Of a stretch of DNA of 64,000 nt, positions 34,803 to 43,626 are shown in pieces (positions within the stretch are counted from its first letter, which is position 1; each line of letters opens with the position of its first letter). The notes beneath the pieces were generated by a model that saw nothing but the letters and a program-made list of their open reading frames with translations, made no database searches and had not been told where the DNA came from. Origin of the DNA: Acidimicrobiaceae bacterium (lineage in GTDB: Bacteria; Actinomycetota; Acidimicrobiia; Acidimicrobiales; Poriferisodalaceae); contig PBKA01000003.1 in assembly GCA_002721305.1 (NCBI GenBank), forward strand, positions 1 through 64,000, read 5' to 3'. The position numbers and the translations under genes were made by a program.

Positions 34803-35978
34803 TCACGAAAGCCGCTCTAGGCCGCTACCCAGCTGAGTGATCGCCTGTCGAATCCGGTGCTCATTTTCAACTAGAGCGAACCGGACATGTCCTTCACCTC
34901 CTGGACCAAACCCAACTCCCGGAGACAGGGCGACGTTCGAAGACTCAACAAGGTGCTTACAAAACCCGACCGATCCCATTTCACGGTATGGGTCAGGAAT
35001 GGGGGCCCAAACAAACATGGTGCCTTTAGGAGGTTCGACTTGCCAACCAATGCGATCGAGGCCTCGGATCAGGCTGTCACGTCGAGATTGGTAGATCTCA
35101 TTGACTTCGCGCGGATAGTCGCTCTCTTCGTTCATCACCACTGTGGCCGCGATTTGAATGGGTTGAAACGTCCCATAATCCAAGTAGCTCTTTAGTTTTG
35201 CCAAAGCTCCTACGACCTCATGGTTACCGACACAAAAGGCCACTCTCCAACCAGCCATGGAGAATGACTTGGTGAGGCTGTAGAACTCAACGGCGACTTC
35301 TTTAGCCCCTTTAGCTTGCATGATTGACGGTGGTCGGTAACCGTCGAAGCCAAGGTCCGCATAAGCGAAATCATGGACCAAAACAACTTCCCGCTCGCGG
35401 GCAAAATCGACAAGGCGTTGCATGAAAGACAGGTCAACACATGTCGTGGTTGGATTGTGAGGGAAGGACAAGACGATGGCTCGGGGTCGAGGCCACGAGT
35501 ATTCGAAGCGTTCTACCAGCGAATCAAAAAAGTCTTCTCCTGTGGTCAAGGGAACTTCGCGCACATTGGCCCCGGTAAACAAGGGTCCGAAAATGTGTAT
35601 CGGATATGACGGCGCAGGCACTAAACAAGCATCGCCGGGAGCGAGAAGCGCCCACATCAAATGCGAGAACCCTTCTTTTGCTCCGATGGTGTTGATTATT
35701 TCGGTCTCCGGGTCCAATTCAACGTCCCACTGACGCTTGTACAGCGCAGCAACAGCTTCTCGAAGCTTGGGAATTCCCCGACTCGCCGAATAGCGGTGAT
35801 TGCGGTCGTTTCCTGCCGCTTCGCTCAGTTTCTCAACCGCCGTGACAGGTGACGGAATGTCAGGGTTTCCAAAGCCGAGATCAATGACATCGGCACCAGC
35901 GCGTCTGCGTTCTATTTTCAACGAGTCAATGATCGTAAAAACATACGGCGGCAAATTGCTTATTCGACGAAACTCCAC
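34803..35978 (-). CDS. alaC: Alanine-synthesising aminotransferase AlaC-like
   Basis: A 391-residue fold-type I PLP enzyme. It begins with FRRISNLPPYVFTIIDSLK and has GFGNPDIPSP, YSASRGIPKLR, PSYPIHI and the PLP lysine in SLTKSFSMAGWR (near 237). This run is very close to AlaC (YfdZ), which makes alanine from pyruvate and glutamate. LL-diaminopimelate aminotransferase is the alternative within this group. It is convergent with glpK with seven bases between stops. Confidence 0.9.
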   Translation of the reverse strand: MEFRRISNLPPYVFTIIDSLKIERRRAGADVIDLGFGNPDIPSPVTAVEKLSEAAGNDRNHRYSASRGIPKLREAVAALYKRQWDVELDPETEIINTIGAKEGFSHLMWALLAPGDACLVPAPSYPIHIFGPLFTGANVREVPLTTGEDFFDSLVERFEYSWPRPRAIVLSFPHNPTTTCVDLSFMQRLVDFAREREVVLVHDFAYADLGFDGYRPPSIMQAKGAKEVAVEFYSLTKSFSMAGWRVAFCVGNHEVVGALAKLKSYLDYGTFQPIQIAATVVMNEESDYPREVNEIYQSRRDSLIRGLDRIGWQVEPPKGTMFVWAPIPDPYREMGSVGFCKHLVESSNVALSPGVGFGPGGEGHVRFALVENEHRIRQAITQLGSGLERLS

Positions 35979-36041
35979 GAAACATGAGGGTACCGATCCG
36001 ATGGCCGATATTCGAAACAGCTAACCCGAGAAGCTGCGTCC

Positions 36042-36485
36042 CTATTGTTCTACCTTGGCCTGAAAATCATCGAGTGCCGCATGCGCAATTCTTCCTTCGG
36101 CGCGACGTTTGACGAACCCCGGCAGGGGAATAGCCAGTTCGATGGCCAACTCGTAGGTCACTTCTGTCTGTTTTGGTTCTCCGACCACACTGTCGAATCG
36201 ATAGCTACCATCCAGACGTTTGATGATATCGCCACTAGCTAGCTCCCATTTGATTAGGGCTGGTGACTCCGAATAGTCATATAGCAGCGAATAAGTCGCG
36301 CTTCGCCCCATGGCCGCAACTCTAAAAGTTGCCTCTGTAACTCGACCCTGGGCGTCTCGATCCCCGACCGACACCTCTCTTAGATCGCTAACCCAAGACC
36401 CGTAGCTTTCTACGTTGGCTACTAAGGCGTGGCACTGCTGCAGTTCAGCATTGACGACACGAGAGACCTTTAATCTGTCGATCAT
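36042..36485 (-). CDS. SRPBCC (START/polyketide cyclase-like) domain protein
   Basis: A 147-residue single-domain protein with the SRPBCC pattern: an N-terminal strand, two short helices (CHALVANVESYGSWVSDLREV), then alternating strands and a long C-terminal helix. Such domains bind hydrophobic ligands. Homologues in Actinobacteria sit near lipid and glycosyltransferase genes, as here, but no ligand can be named. It lies 48 bp after the membrane-protein gene. Confidence 0.8.
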   Translation of the reverse strand: MIDRLKVSRVVNAELQQCHALVANVESYGSWVSDLREVSVGDRDAQGRVTEATFRVAAMGRSATYSLLYDYSESPALIKWELASGDIIKRLDGSYRFDSVVGEPKQTEVTYELAIELAIPLPGFVKRRAEGRIAHAALDDFQAKVEQ

Positions 36486-36533
36486 CAGTTCTTCCTATCA
36501 TGGGACCTAACTCATTCTGCCACGCCCTGACCT

Positions 36534-36989
36534 CTAGGCGGGGTCGCAACCGCGGCCTGAGAAAATTCCATATTGCGCTGACCACAAGGCCGCAGACCCA
36601 AAGACGAACATTGGCGCCAAAATGACAAACGCTATCTGGGTGTAGGGCCTAAGTCCCGCAGCGACAAATGCCAAAGACAATTGGATCATCAAGCACCACA
36701 GGAAGAGCCTTCGAATCGCTCGAGGCGCTGTGTCGTGAAGTAAGAACAGCCCAGTGACGGTGATTTCCTCAACACGACTTCGTCGCAATCCGCCAAGTAG
36801 CGCGAGCAAGAGAAACACGAGGCCCAGAACGAACATGGCCGAAGAAAGCACCGCTAGAACAATGCCAAAGGAACCGGGAGCGGTGACGCCCGCAACGGCA
36901 GCAAGTGCAAGCAGAGTTGTCGATTGCCAAGCAAGTCGGACCAAGTAGGTCCCGGGACTTCGAAGTGGTTCAGGCCCCATAACGCTCAC
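36534..36989 (-). CDS. Four-TM membrane protein of unknown function
   Basis: A 151-residue protein with four hydrophobic segments (about 22-40, 43-68, 92-113, 118-140), little soluble sequence and a Cys near the C-terminus. No family recognised. It overlaps the glycosyltransferase gene by four bases (36986-36989), which suggests a membrane partner for that enzyme. Confidence 0.7.
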   Translation of the reverse strand: MSVMGPEPLRSPGTYLVRLAWQSTTLLALAAVAGVTAPGSFGIVLAVLSSAMFVLGLVFLLLALLGGLRRSRVEEITVTGLFLLHDTAPRAIRRLFLWCLMIQLSLAFVAAGLRPYTQIAFVILAPMFVFGSAALWSAQYGIFSGRGCDPA

Positions 36990-38098
36990 GAAAGCGCTTT
37001 CTCGAGTTGCAGGGCCAAAACATCATACGAAAGCTCATTCTTGACACGATCGCTTCCCCTTTTCGCCATCTCGGACTGGAGAGAGGGCGACTTGAGAATT
37101 GAACGGATCGCGTTGGCAACAGCGGCCGAATTTCTTGGGTGATCCACCACGTGACCAGTTACGCCATCCAGCACAGCTTCGTGAGCGCCACCTGAACGTC
37201 CGGCCACTTGCGGCACTCCAGAAGCTGCTGCCTCCAGAAATACGATTCCGAACCCTTCTTGCTCTAAGCCTGCCCATCGATTCCTACAGGGCATAGCGAA
37301 GACGTCTGCGATTCCGTATATGAGCGGGACTTCAGATTCCTCTACCCGACCCAAGAACCGGACAGATACGTCAAGCCTGCGGGCTATCCGTTCTAGCCGC
37401 CTTCGATCTCGACCTTTGCCGCCGATCACAAGCTGAATGTCAGGAAACTCGTCGCGTAGAGCAGCCACAGCAGCGATGGTCCGATCGAATCCTTTGCGAG
37501 GGACCAAGCGACTCAGCCCTACTACAAGGGGACCACAACTCAGTCCCAGTTTCTCTCGTTGCTGTTTCTTGTCACGAGGACGAAGTGGAACAAAACGAGA
37601 TCCATCGACACCGGGTGGTATCTCTACCGTGCTTATGGGCGTACCAGCTGCACGTGCAGCTTCCGACGCTGGGTATCCGCCTGCTGCGATAACACACTCC
37701 GCTCCTCGCAAAACCCGCCTGAGGAGTTGCTTTGTTATCGGTAGTCGACCCGGCAGCGCTACTTCGGCTCCATGAACAACGAGCGCATACGGGAGTTTTA
37801 AGGCTGGTGCCAAGTGCCCCAAAGGCAAAGCAGGGTCAAGAATGACTAGTTCGGCATCGACTTGTTTCGCAAGGCTTCTAATATCTCTAGCAAGTGATCT
37901 GGTTGGGAGAAACACTTTGCGTCTGTCGCGCACAATCGAATGTTCTTGCATCACATCGAACCTGTCGGCACCCAGGCGGTCGGGAGTAAGGACTGTGACT
38001 TGTTCACTTGGTAACCGCCTCCATAGCTCCCAGAGGTAATTTTGAATTCCTCCCAGCTTGGGTGGGTAATCGTTAGTGACCAGGAGATGCCGCTTCAT
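36986..38098 (-). CDS. GT4 glycosyltransferase, PimB-like
   Basis: A 370-residue GT-B enzyme of family GT4. The N-terminus LLVTNDYPPKLGGIQNYLWEL and HGAEV resemble PimB', which adds the second mannose to phosphatidylinositol mannoside. The nucleotide-sugar site appears as GLSRLVPRKGFD and the E-x7-E motif as EQEGFGIVFLE. The acceptor is inferred; another lipid or polysaccharide mannosylation is possible. The start ATG shares one base with the queG stop (TAATG). Confidence 0.82.
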   Translation of the reverse strand: MKRHLLVTNDYPPKLGGIQNYLWELWRRLPSEQVTVLTPDRLGADRFDVMQEHSIVRDRRKVFLPTRSLARDIRSLAKQVDAELVILDPALPLGHLAPALKLPYALVVHGAEVALPGRLPITKQLLRRVLRGAECVIAAGGYPASEAARAAGTPISTVEIPPGVDGSRFVPLRPRDKKQQREKLGLSCGPLVVGLSRLVPRKGFDRTIAAVAALRDEFPDIQLVIGGKGRDRRRLERIARRLDVSVRFLGRVEESEVPLIYGIADVFAMPCRNRWAGLEQEGFGIVFLEAAASGVPQVAGRSGGAHEAVLDGVTGHVVDHPRNSAAVANAIRSILKSPSLQSEMAKRGSDRVKNELSYDVLALQLEKALS

Positions 38099-39249
38099 TA
38101 GGCGTTAGTGTCCATCGTGATCCCCCACTCGTCCAGTTCGGCTTTGACCATTCCGTCGGGGTCGCCTTGGAGCAAAGACGCAGTTGTCTGTCGAGTGACG
38201 AGATACCTCTTCTTTAACCGCATCGCTGCCCACACTGCGTGACTTCGAACTAGGGCGTCGTCGGAGGTCAGGCAGGCACTCAGGATTCGATCAATTTCGG
38301 GATCGTCGGAGCTTCCAGTGTTTCCCAAGACTACGAGGGCGTTTCGTCGCAGATAAGCGGGTTGACGTCGCGGAATATACCAATGCCCGAAATTTTCCAT
38401 TAGCTCCTCGTCAGAACTATCGAGAAGCGCCAAGATGTCGACTTTGGGTTCTCTAGTCAACGGAACGTCTCGGGTATTTAACCCATCGTCGTTGATCGGG
38501 CAAAGTAGTTGACAGTCATCACATCCATAAAGTCGATCACCCAATACAGATCGATATTCGCGTGGAAAGATTCCCTTCGCTTGAAGCAGCCAAGCCAAAC
38601 ACTTGTTTGCGTCGAGCACCCCGAATGTGTTGAGTGCCCCTGTAGGACAATCGTCGCTACATCGCCGACAGCTCCCGCACCCGTCATCCAACCTGTCGGA
38701 CTCGGCTTCAATCAAAAGATCCGTGACAACCGATCCAATGGTGGTCCATGAACCGAACTCGGGGTGCAGCAGCATGGTGTTTCGTCCCAACCAACCCAGG
38801 CCGGCACGAGCCGCTACCGCCCTATCTGCAAGCCGATTGTCGTCCATCACAATCTCGGTTCGCGCCCCAAAGGCGTTCAAATACTCGGCTATGGCCTCTA
38901 GCCCTCTTCGGAGTGAACCATATTCGTCGGAACGAACATAAGCCGCCACGATTCCCTTGGGGGAAACATATCTATGGTCAGGGGTTTCAGGAGCGTCCCA
39001 AGTAGGGGGCTTGTATCGACGCAGTGCGACAATAACGCTTTGGGCTCCTTCGAACATGAGTGAGGGATCCGTAGCGCGTTGGGGATTTCCGAAGGTAAAC
39101 GTCATTCCTGCGTGCAGCCCCGAAGCTTTTCGTTCTTCGATCGCTTGGCGAGCTTCGAGAATTGGCTCGACGCCGGTAACAGCGACATCGTCCAAGCCGG
39201 CTTTCCGGCCAATCTGCTTTAACTCTTCGAGATTGGGAACCCTGGCCAC
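38098..39249 (-). CDS. queG: Epoxyqueuosine reductase
   Basis: A 383-residue cobalamin-dependent Fe-S enzyme that finishes queuosine in tRNA. The catalytic domain contains VMDDNRLADRAVAARAGLGW, then two [4Fe-4S] motifs, CGSCRRCSDDCPTGAL (near 190-205) and CDDCQLLCP (near 245). A C-terminal HEAT-like part (near 290-370) is present, as in longer QueG. The start is GTG. No other queuosine genes are in the window, so salvage or distant genes must supply the substrate. Confidence 0.93.
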   Translation of the reverse strand: MARVPNLEELKQIGRKAGLDDVAVTGVEPILEARQAIEERKASGLHAGMTFTFGNPQRATDPSLMFEGAQSVIVALRRYKPPTWDAPETPDHRYVSPKGIVAAYVRSDEYGSLRRGLEAIAEYLNAFGARTEIVMDDNRLADRAVAARAGLGWLGRNTMLLHPEFGSWTTIGSVVTDLLIEAESDRLDDGCGSCRRCSDDCPTGALNTFGVLDANKCLAWLLQAKGIFPREYRSVLGDRLYGCDDCQLLCPINDDGLNTRDVPLTREPKVDILALLDSSDEELMENFGHWYIPRRQPAYLRRNALVVLGNTGSSDDPEIDRILSACLTSDDALVRSHAVWAAMRLKKRYLVTRQTTASLLQGDPDGMVKAELDEWGITMDTNA

Positions 39250-39319
39250 AACACATCCATAACTCTCTCAAGCAAGACAGTAAGCGCCCAAAGTGCGCAG
39301 AGGCCTACTTGGTTAGAAG

Positions 39320-39577
39320 TTATCGGCCAGAGGTAGATCCAGCGGGTTTTCGCAACTTCAATTCAGGCACTAGGCCTCCCTGGCTGAGCGTTCGCAGCGC
39401 TCTGATTTCCGATAGCTCTATGACGACCGAATTGCGATCAGGTCTGCACAAGTAGGTGACCAGGCAATCCCCGCAGGTTTCCGAGTCCAGATGTTCACAG
39501 TAATCACAGTCGATTTGAAGCGAACTCTCTGGGATAAGGGTTTCGTCTGAATGGCCGGTCGATTCATTAGTTGACAC
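39320..39577 (-). CDS. Small Cys-rich (zinc-ribbon-like) protein
   Basis: An 85-residue protein with cysteines at 24, 27, 35, 38 and 44 (C-x2-C-x7-C-x2-C-x5-C), suggesting a zinc-binding knuckle followed by a short strand-helix part. Starts with GTG after a GAAGGG. It is divergent from the Ser/Thr kinase and lies downstream of nothing closely coupled. No function known; the metal site is inferred from spacing. Confidence 0.68.
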   Translation of the reverse strand: MSTNESTGHSDETLIPESSLQIDCDYCEHLDSETCGDCLVTYLCRPDRNSVVIELSEIRALRTLSQGGLVPELKLRKPAGSTSGR

Positions 39578-39681
39578 TCTGTTCTGCCCTTCTCATGAAC
39601 ACTGAGGCAAGGTAACGGAGAGGTGGGACACCGGCTCTTTATCGCGATGTCATCTGAGTCGGCCGGATACTCTTTGGGGGG

Positions 39682-40566
39682 ATGGGGATGTTCGGCGACG
39701 AAGCAGATATTTGGGTAGGTCGCCAATACGGCCCGTACAGCATCACAGAGCTTTTAGGCCGTGGAACGGTAGCGCATGTCTATAAAGCGCTCTTACGAGA
39801 CGGAAGTGAAGTCGCGCTCAAGGTTTTGACGCCATTTGCTGAAGCCCGGCAGGAGATCCGTTCACTATTCGAACAAGAGTTCGAGCTCATGGTGCGGGTG
39901 AACCATCCCAACGTCCTTAAAGCGATGCAAGCCGGCGTAATTGCTGGGACTCATTACATCGAGATTGAGCCCATCATCGGAGAAACTCTTTGGGACAATG
40001 TGCAGTCCACCAAACAGATTGAGCTCGATGAAGTGATCGCTGTGATCCAACAAATGTGTTCCGCTCTAGATCACATCCACGAACACCAAATCGTGCATCG
40101 GGATGTCAAGCCATCGAACATCATGTTGGACGAGCCGGGAGAACGGGCCGTCCTCTTCGATTTCGGTTTGGCGCATAATCTCGATGGTCCACCCCCACCC
40201 GAAGGTCGGGTTTTCGGTTCTCCCATGTTCCTCGCGCCCGAACAAGCGGTCGGGGGTTATGTGGATGCAAGAACAGACCTTTACAGCTTGGGAGTCACCT
40301 TGTACCGCGTGGCCACGGGTGCTTCGCCTTTTTACGGTGAACGAAATGAACTTCTCCACGCACATTTGAAGCTGCCTCCGCCTGATCCGCGTGGCGCTGG
40401 TGTCGCTGAAGACCTGAGCGAGGTGATTCTCCGCTCTATGGCCAAAGAACCATCGGAGAGATTCCAAAGTGGCGCCGACTTCGCCGCAGCGTTGGCTACC
40501 GTCGAGATTCCCCGAGCTACGCCGCGTAAGCGTAGTTTTCTTAGTCGCATAGCTGGTCGTTCCTAG
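39682..40566 (+). CDS. Soluble serine/threonine protein kinase
   Basis: A 294-residue Hanks-type kinase without TM segment or PASTA domains. The Gly-rich loop GRGTVAHVYKA (26-36), ATP-binding Lys47 in VALKV, the catalytic HRDVKPSN (139-146), DFGLA (160-164) and APEQ are all present, so it should be active. The C-terminal 25 residues are basic. Substrates are unknown. The start may be ATG 39682 or 39688. Confidence 0.93.
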   Translation: MGMFGDEADIWVGRQYGPYSITELLGRGTVAHVYKALLRDGSEVALKVLTPFAEARQEIRSLFEQEFELMVRVNHPNVLKAMQAGVIAGTHYIEIEPIIGETLWDNVQSTKQIELDEVIAVIQQMCSALDHIHEHQIVHRDVKPSNIMLDEPGERAVLFDFGLAHNLDGPPPPEGRVFGSPMFLAPEQAVGGYVDARTDLYSLGVTLYRVATGASPFYGERNELLHAHLKLPPPDPRGAGVAEDLSEVILRSMAKEPSERFQSGADFAAALATVEIPRATPRKRSFLSRIAGRS

Positions 40567-40596
40567 ATACACCCTCTTTCCTCCATTTACCCGCAC

Positions 40597-40617
40597 CGAA
40601 CACTTGTTCGCTATATT
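40597..40617 (+). promoter_or_regulatory. LexA-type SOS box overlapping a -10 element
   Basis: CGAACACTTGTTCG (40597-40610) is a palindrome matching the Gram-positive SOS box GAAC-N4-GTTC. TATATT (40612-40617) follows directly and fits a -10 box. Transcription would start at about 40624-40625, on the first base of the GTG start codon, so the message should be leaderless and LexA-repressed. Confidence 0.8.
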
Positions 40618-40624
40618 CGTCTAA

Positions 40625-42268
40625 GTGTTCCAACAATCACTTGACGACCTGGGGACCCCTTTACATGAGGTGACTTTTTGCGCGCTTGACTTTGAAACTA
40701 CGGGTGGGCGTCGCGACAGCGACAGGATCACCGAGATTGGCGCTATCAAATACCGGGCTGGCGAACAAATCGGGACCTTTCAGACTCTCATAGACCCGGG
40801 TCGAGCTATTCCTCCGGAAATTACTGTTCTGACAGGAATCACAGCTTCAATGGTTTCCAGAGCGCCAAGAATTGAGCACGTTCTTCCCACTCTTTTGGAA
40901 TTTGTTGGAGATGCGGTCATCGTCGGACACAACGTCGGCTTTGACCTCGCCTTTCTTAATGCCGCCCTGCAGCGCTCCGGGAGAGATGTCTGGCAAGGAG
41001 CCAAGGTCGACACTCTCGCGGTAGCTCGCCGCCTTGTTCGCGATGACGTCCCGAACCACAAGCTGTCGACACTAGCCAAATATCTGCGCTTGCCTAATCA
41101 ACCGAGCCATCGAGCGTTGGATGACGCCAAAGCAACTGCTGACTTGCTTCACCGATTACTTGAACAGGCATCCGCTTTGGGCGTTTTGGGTTTGGATGAT
41201 TTGCAGCAACTTCCAAAAATGCAGCGACACCCTCAGGCGGTCAAGCTTCGGCTTACCGAGAACCTCCCGCGCTCAACTGGGGTTTACCGTTTCGTCGACG
41301 GGAGAGGGGAAGTCCTGTATGTCGGCAAAGCGGTCAACATAAGGTCGCGTGTGCGGTCATATTTTTCGAGTGATCGTCGGCGAAAAGTTGATCAACTGCT
41401 CCGAGAAACGCAGAGAATCGAACATACGGTTTGCGTCGGTCCGCTCCACGCAGAAGTCCTTGAATTGCGTCTGATTCAAGAACTCCGTCCTCGGTTTAAC
41501 CGGCGATCCAAGAACTGGTCGAAATATTCTTATGTGAAGCTCACTTTGCCTGATCGCTTTCCCCGATTGTCGATCGTAAGCGAACCCAAAGAGGACGGCG
41601 CCTTCTACCTTGGTCCGATTTCCTCTCGGAGAGCTGCCAGAGACATAGTGGACGCTATCGAAACCGTTGTACCGCTTCGTCGTTGCACTCAAAGGGTTCC
41701 GCGTAAAGCGCGAAGTGGGCCGTGTACCGCGGCCCAAATAGGTGTCAGTGTCTGTCCGTGTTCCGGTGGGATCAGCGAACACGCCTACGCCGCGATAGTG
41801 GATGAGGCAGTCTCCGCTCTAGAGAGCCATCCGGAACGTTTGCTGGGATCCTTGCGCGAGCGGATGCTCGACCTCGCAGGTCAACAACGTTTCGAAGAAG
41901 CGGCTGAAGTCCGTCGCCGCGCTGCTGCCTTGTCGGGGGCATTGCGACGTCACCGCCAAGTGGAGTCGCTTCGTTCCGCTGGTCGAATAGCTGTCGAAGC
42001 AGCTGGGCAAGGCGTCACCACGCTTGACCGCGGCCGCCTAGTCGAGGAACACGAAACGAAGGCCTTTAGTGCACCTCAGCGAAAACACGGTCTCGCCGTG
42101 GCAAGTAAAGAGGAAATCGATGAATTGTGGTGTGTTGCTAGCTGGCTTGAAAGCGAGGCGCACACATTACGACTCGTTCATTGTGATCACCCTCTATCAT
42201 CCCCCTACCCTTGCTTGGATGACTTTCGCGCGCGTAAAGGAGTGGTTCTGCAAAACAGCGGTAACTAG
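40625..42268 (+). CDS. DnaQ-like exonuclease fused to UvrC-type GIY-YIG nuclease
   Basis: A 547-residue DNA repair enzyme. An N-terminal DEDDh 3'-5' exonuclease (catalytic residues in ALDFETTG, VGHNVGFDLAFL and HRALDDAKA) is joined to a GIY-YIG domain (from GVYRF near 219, with LYVGKA). A UvrB-binding-like helix pair (LAGQQRFEEAAEVRRRAA, near 417-434) follows. The UvrC C-terminal RNase H-like nuclease and HhH are missing, so it resembles Cho plus an exonuclease. Such fusions occur in Actinobacteria. An SOS box sits just upstream. The start is GTG. Its stop overlaps that of the convergent gene within CTAG. Confidence 0.93.
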   Translation: MFQQSLDDLGTPLHEVTFCALDFETTGGRRDSDRITEIGAIKYRAGEQIGTFQTLIDPGRAIPPEITVLTGITASMVSRAPRIEHVLPTLLEFVGDAVIVGHNVGFDLAFLNAALQRSGRDVWQGAKVDTLAVARRLVRDDVPNHKLSTLAKYLRLPNQPSHRALDDAKATADLLHRLLEQASALGVLGLDDLQQLPKMQRHPQAVKLRLTENLPRSTGVYRFVDGRGEVLYVGKAVNIRSRVRSYFSSDRRRKVDQLLRETQRIEHTVCVGPLHAEVLELRLIQELRPRFNRRSKNWSKYSYVKLTLPDRFPRLSIVSEPKEDGAFYLGPISSRRAARDIVDAIETVVPLRRCTQRVPRKARSGPCTAAQIGVSVCPCSGGISEHAYAAIVDEAVSALESHPERLLGSLRERMLDLAGQQRFEEAAEVRRRAAALSGALRRHRQVESLRSAGRIAVEAAGQGVTTLDRGRLVEEHETKAFSAPQRKHGLAVASKEEIDELWCVASWLESEAHTLRLVHCDHPLSSPYPCLDDFRARKGVVLQNSGN

Positions 42269-42528
42269 TCGTTTCGCTGCCGTCTCCCCAAGAAACTGAC
42301 GCCGTGCCCATACCGTTCGACTAATTCCAGTTCGTCGACCTCATAGACCATGGTCCATCTCCGTTCGCTCTCTTCGAACTTCACTGCAGCCATGACAAAC
42401 CGGTTGCCTGGTTGGATAGCGACCACAGTTCCTTGTCGGCCCACCAGATGCTGTCGGCTCTCATCTGAGGTCCCTGTTAAACGGACAACATCTCCAACTC
42501 CGTACGGGAGGGCTTGCCCAATAACCAT
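42265..42528 (-). CDS. 87-residue protein of unknown function coupled to trpD
   Basis: An 87-residue, mostly beta protein (VGDVVRLTG, GRQGTVVAIQPGNRFVMAAVKF, YEVDELELVER) resembling an SH3-like or KOW-type barrel. The ATG lies two bases after the trpD stop (TAA-TC-ATG), so it is translationally coupled. No known function. A nucleic-acid or protein-interaction role is conceivable but unproven. Confidence 0.72.
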   Translation of the reverse strand: MVIGQALPYGVGDVVRLTGTSDESRQHLVGRQGTVVAIQPGNRFVMAAVKFEESERRWTMVYEVDELELVERYGHGVSFLGRRQRND

Positions 42529-42530
42529 GA

Positions 42531-43616
42531 TTAGCTAGCGATCTCATTGCTCAGTTCGAGCACGTCGTCGAGTTTCGTTGCGGCATGACCGTTAAACATT
42601 GCGTCTTTGGCTGCGTCGACCCCGGATGCAAGATCCTTGACTACTCCAGCGACGACAAGGCCCGCTGCTGCATTGATAGCAACAATGTCGGCTCGTGGAC
42701 CCTTGTCGGTTGCCGAAAACAGATCTCGCATGATTTGCGCGTTCTCTTCCGCTGTTCCACCTTGGATTTCTGCTCGGTTTACTCGAGGGATTCCGATGGA
42801 TTCCGGATCGAATTCTGTGTCACCAACGACTTCTCCGTCTCGAACCTCATAGATACGGGTCAAGTCCGTCGTCGTGATCTCATCAAGGCGATCGCCTCCA
42901 TGAACAACCAAGGCATGTTCGCTACCTCTGGCTGCCAACACACCGGCCACTCTCGGTGCCATAGTCGGGTCGCTTACTCCAACTACTTGGCGCCGCACTC
43001 CCCCAGGGTGCGATAAAGGACCTAGGAAGTTGAATGTCGTCGGAACCCCAAGTTCCGATCGAACCGGTCCAACAAACCTCATCGCTGGATGGAAGTTTTT
43101 GGCAAAAGCAAAGCCGAGACCTACTTCTGTCACGCATCGTTCTACCTGTTCGCCATTGAGGTCAATTGCCATCCCCAGCGCGTCAAGAGTGTCAAAAGAT
43201 CCGCTGCTTGAGGAGGCTGCGACAGAGCCATGCTTGCAAACCTGAGCACCCGCTGCTGAAGCGACAACGGCGGCCATCGTCGAGATACTCAACGCGTGGC
43301 GTCGCCGTGCAGGAGCTCCGCCACTTCCGACAATGTCGATCGTTCCTGCTGGGACATTTAAGGGAGCCGCGGCATCCATCATTGCTTCCACGAGTCCCGT
43401 GAGCTCTAGAACAGAGCCGCCTTTCATTCCTAAGGCGATGATGAAGCCAGCAACCTGAGCATCACTTGCTTCACCGTTAAGAATGGCTCCAAGAGCCGCT
43501 CGAGCCGCAGCCGGAGTTAAATCGACTCCTTTTACTAGGTCGCTGAGAACGCCCGACCAGCCACCAAAAGCATCAAGGGGGGCGTTTCCAACTGTGGAGT
43601 TCTTCTGGTCATTCAC
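42531..43616 (-). CDS. trpD: Anthranilate phosphoribosyltransferase family protein (altered motifs)
   Basis: A 361-residue TrpD-family protein. The helical N-terminus, FHPAMRFVGPVRSELG, FNFLGPLSHP and the metal-binding LDEIT are conserved. However, the PRPP loop GTGGD reads GSGGA with about three extra residues, and the anthranilate-contacting HGNR reads HGSV. Classical anthranilate transfer is therefore doubtful, though lineage variation is possible. It follows whiB by 10 bp and precedes the coupled 87-residue gene. The start is GTG. No other trp genes are nearby. Confidence 0.85.
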   Translation of the reverse strand: MNDQKNSTVGNAPLDAFGGWSGVLSDLVKGVDLTPAAARAALGAILNGEASDAQVAGFIIALGMKGGSVLELTGLVEAMMDAAAPLNVPAGTIDIVGSGGAPARRRHALSISTMAAVVASAAGAQVCKHGSVAASSSSGSFDTLDALGMAIDLNGEQVERCVTEVGLGFAFAKNFHPAMRFVGPVRSELGVPTTFNFLGPLSHPGGVRRQVVGVSDPTMAPRVAGVLAARGSEHALVVHGGDRLDEITTTDLTRIYEVRDGEVVGDTEFDPESIGIPRVNRAEIQGGTAEENAQIMRDLFSATDKGPRADIVAINAAAGLVVAGVVKDLASGVDAAKDAMFNGHAATKLDDVLELSNEIAS

Positions 43617-43626
43617 CTTTTGGACT

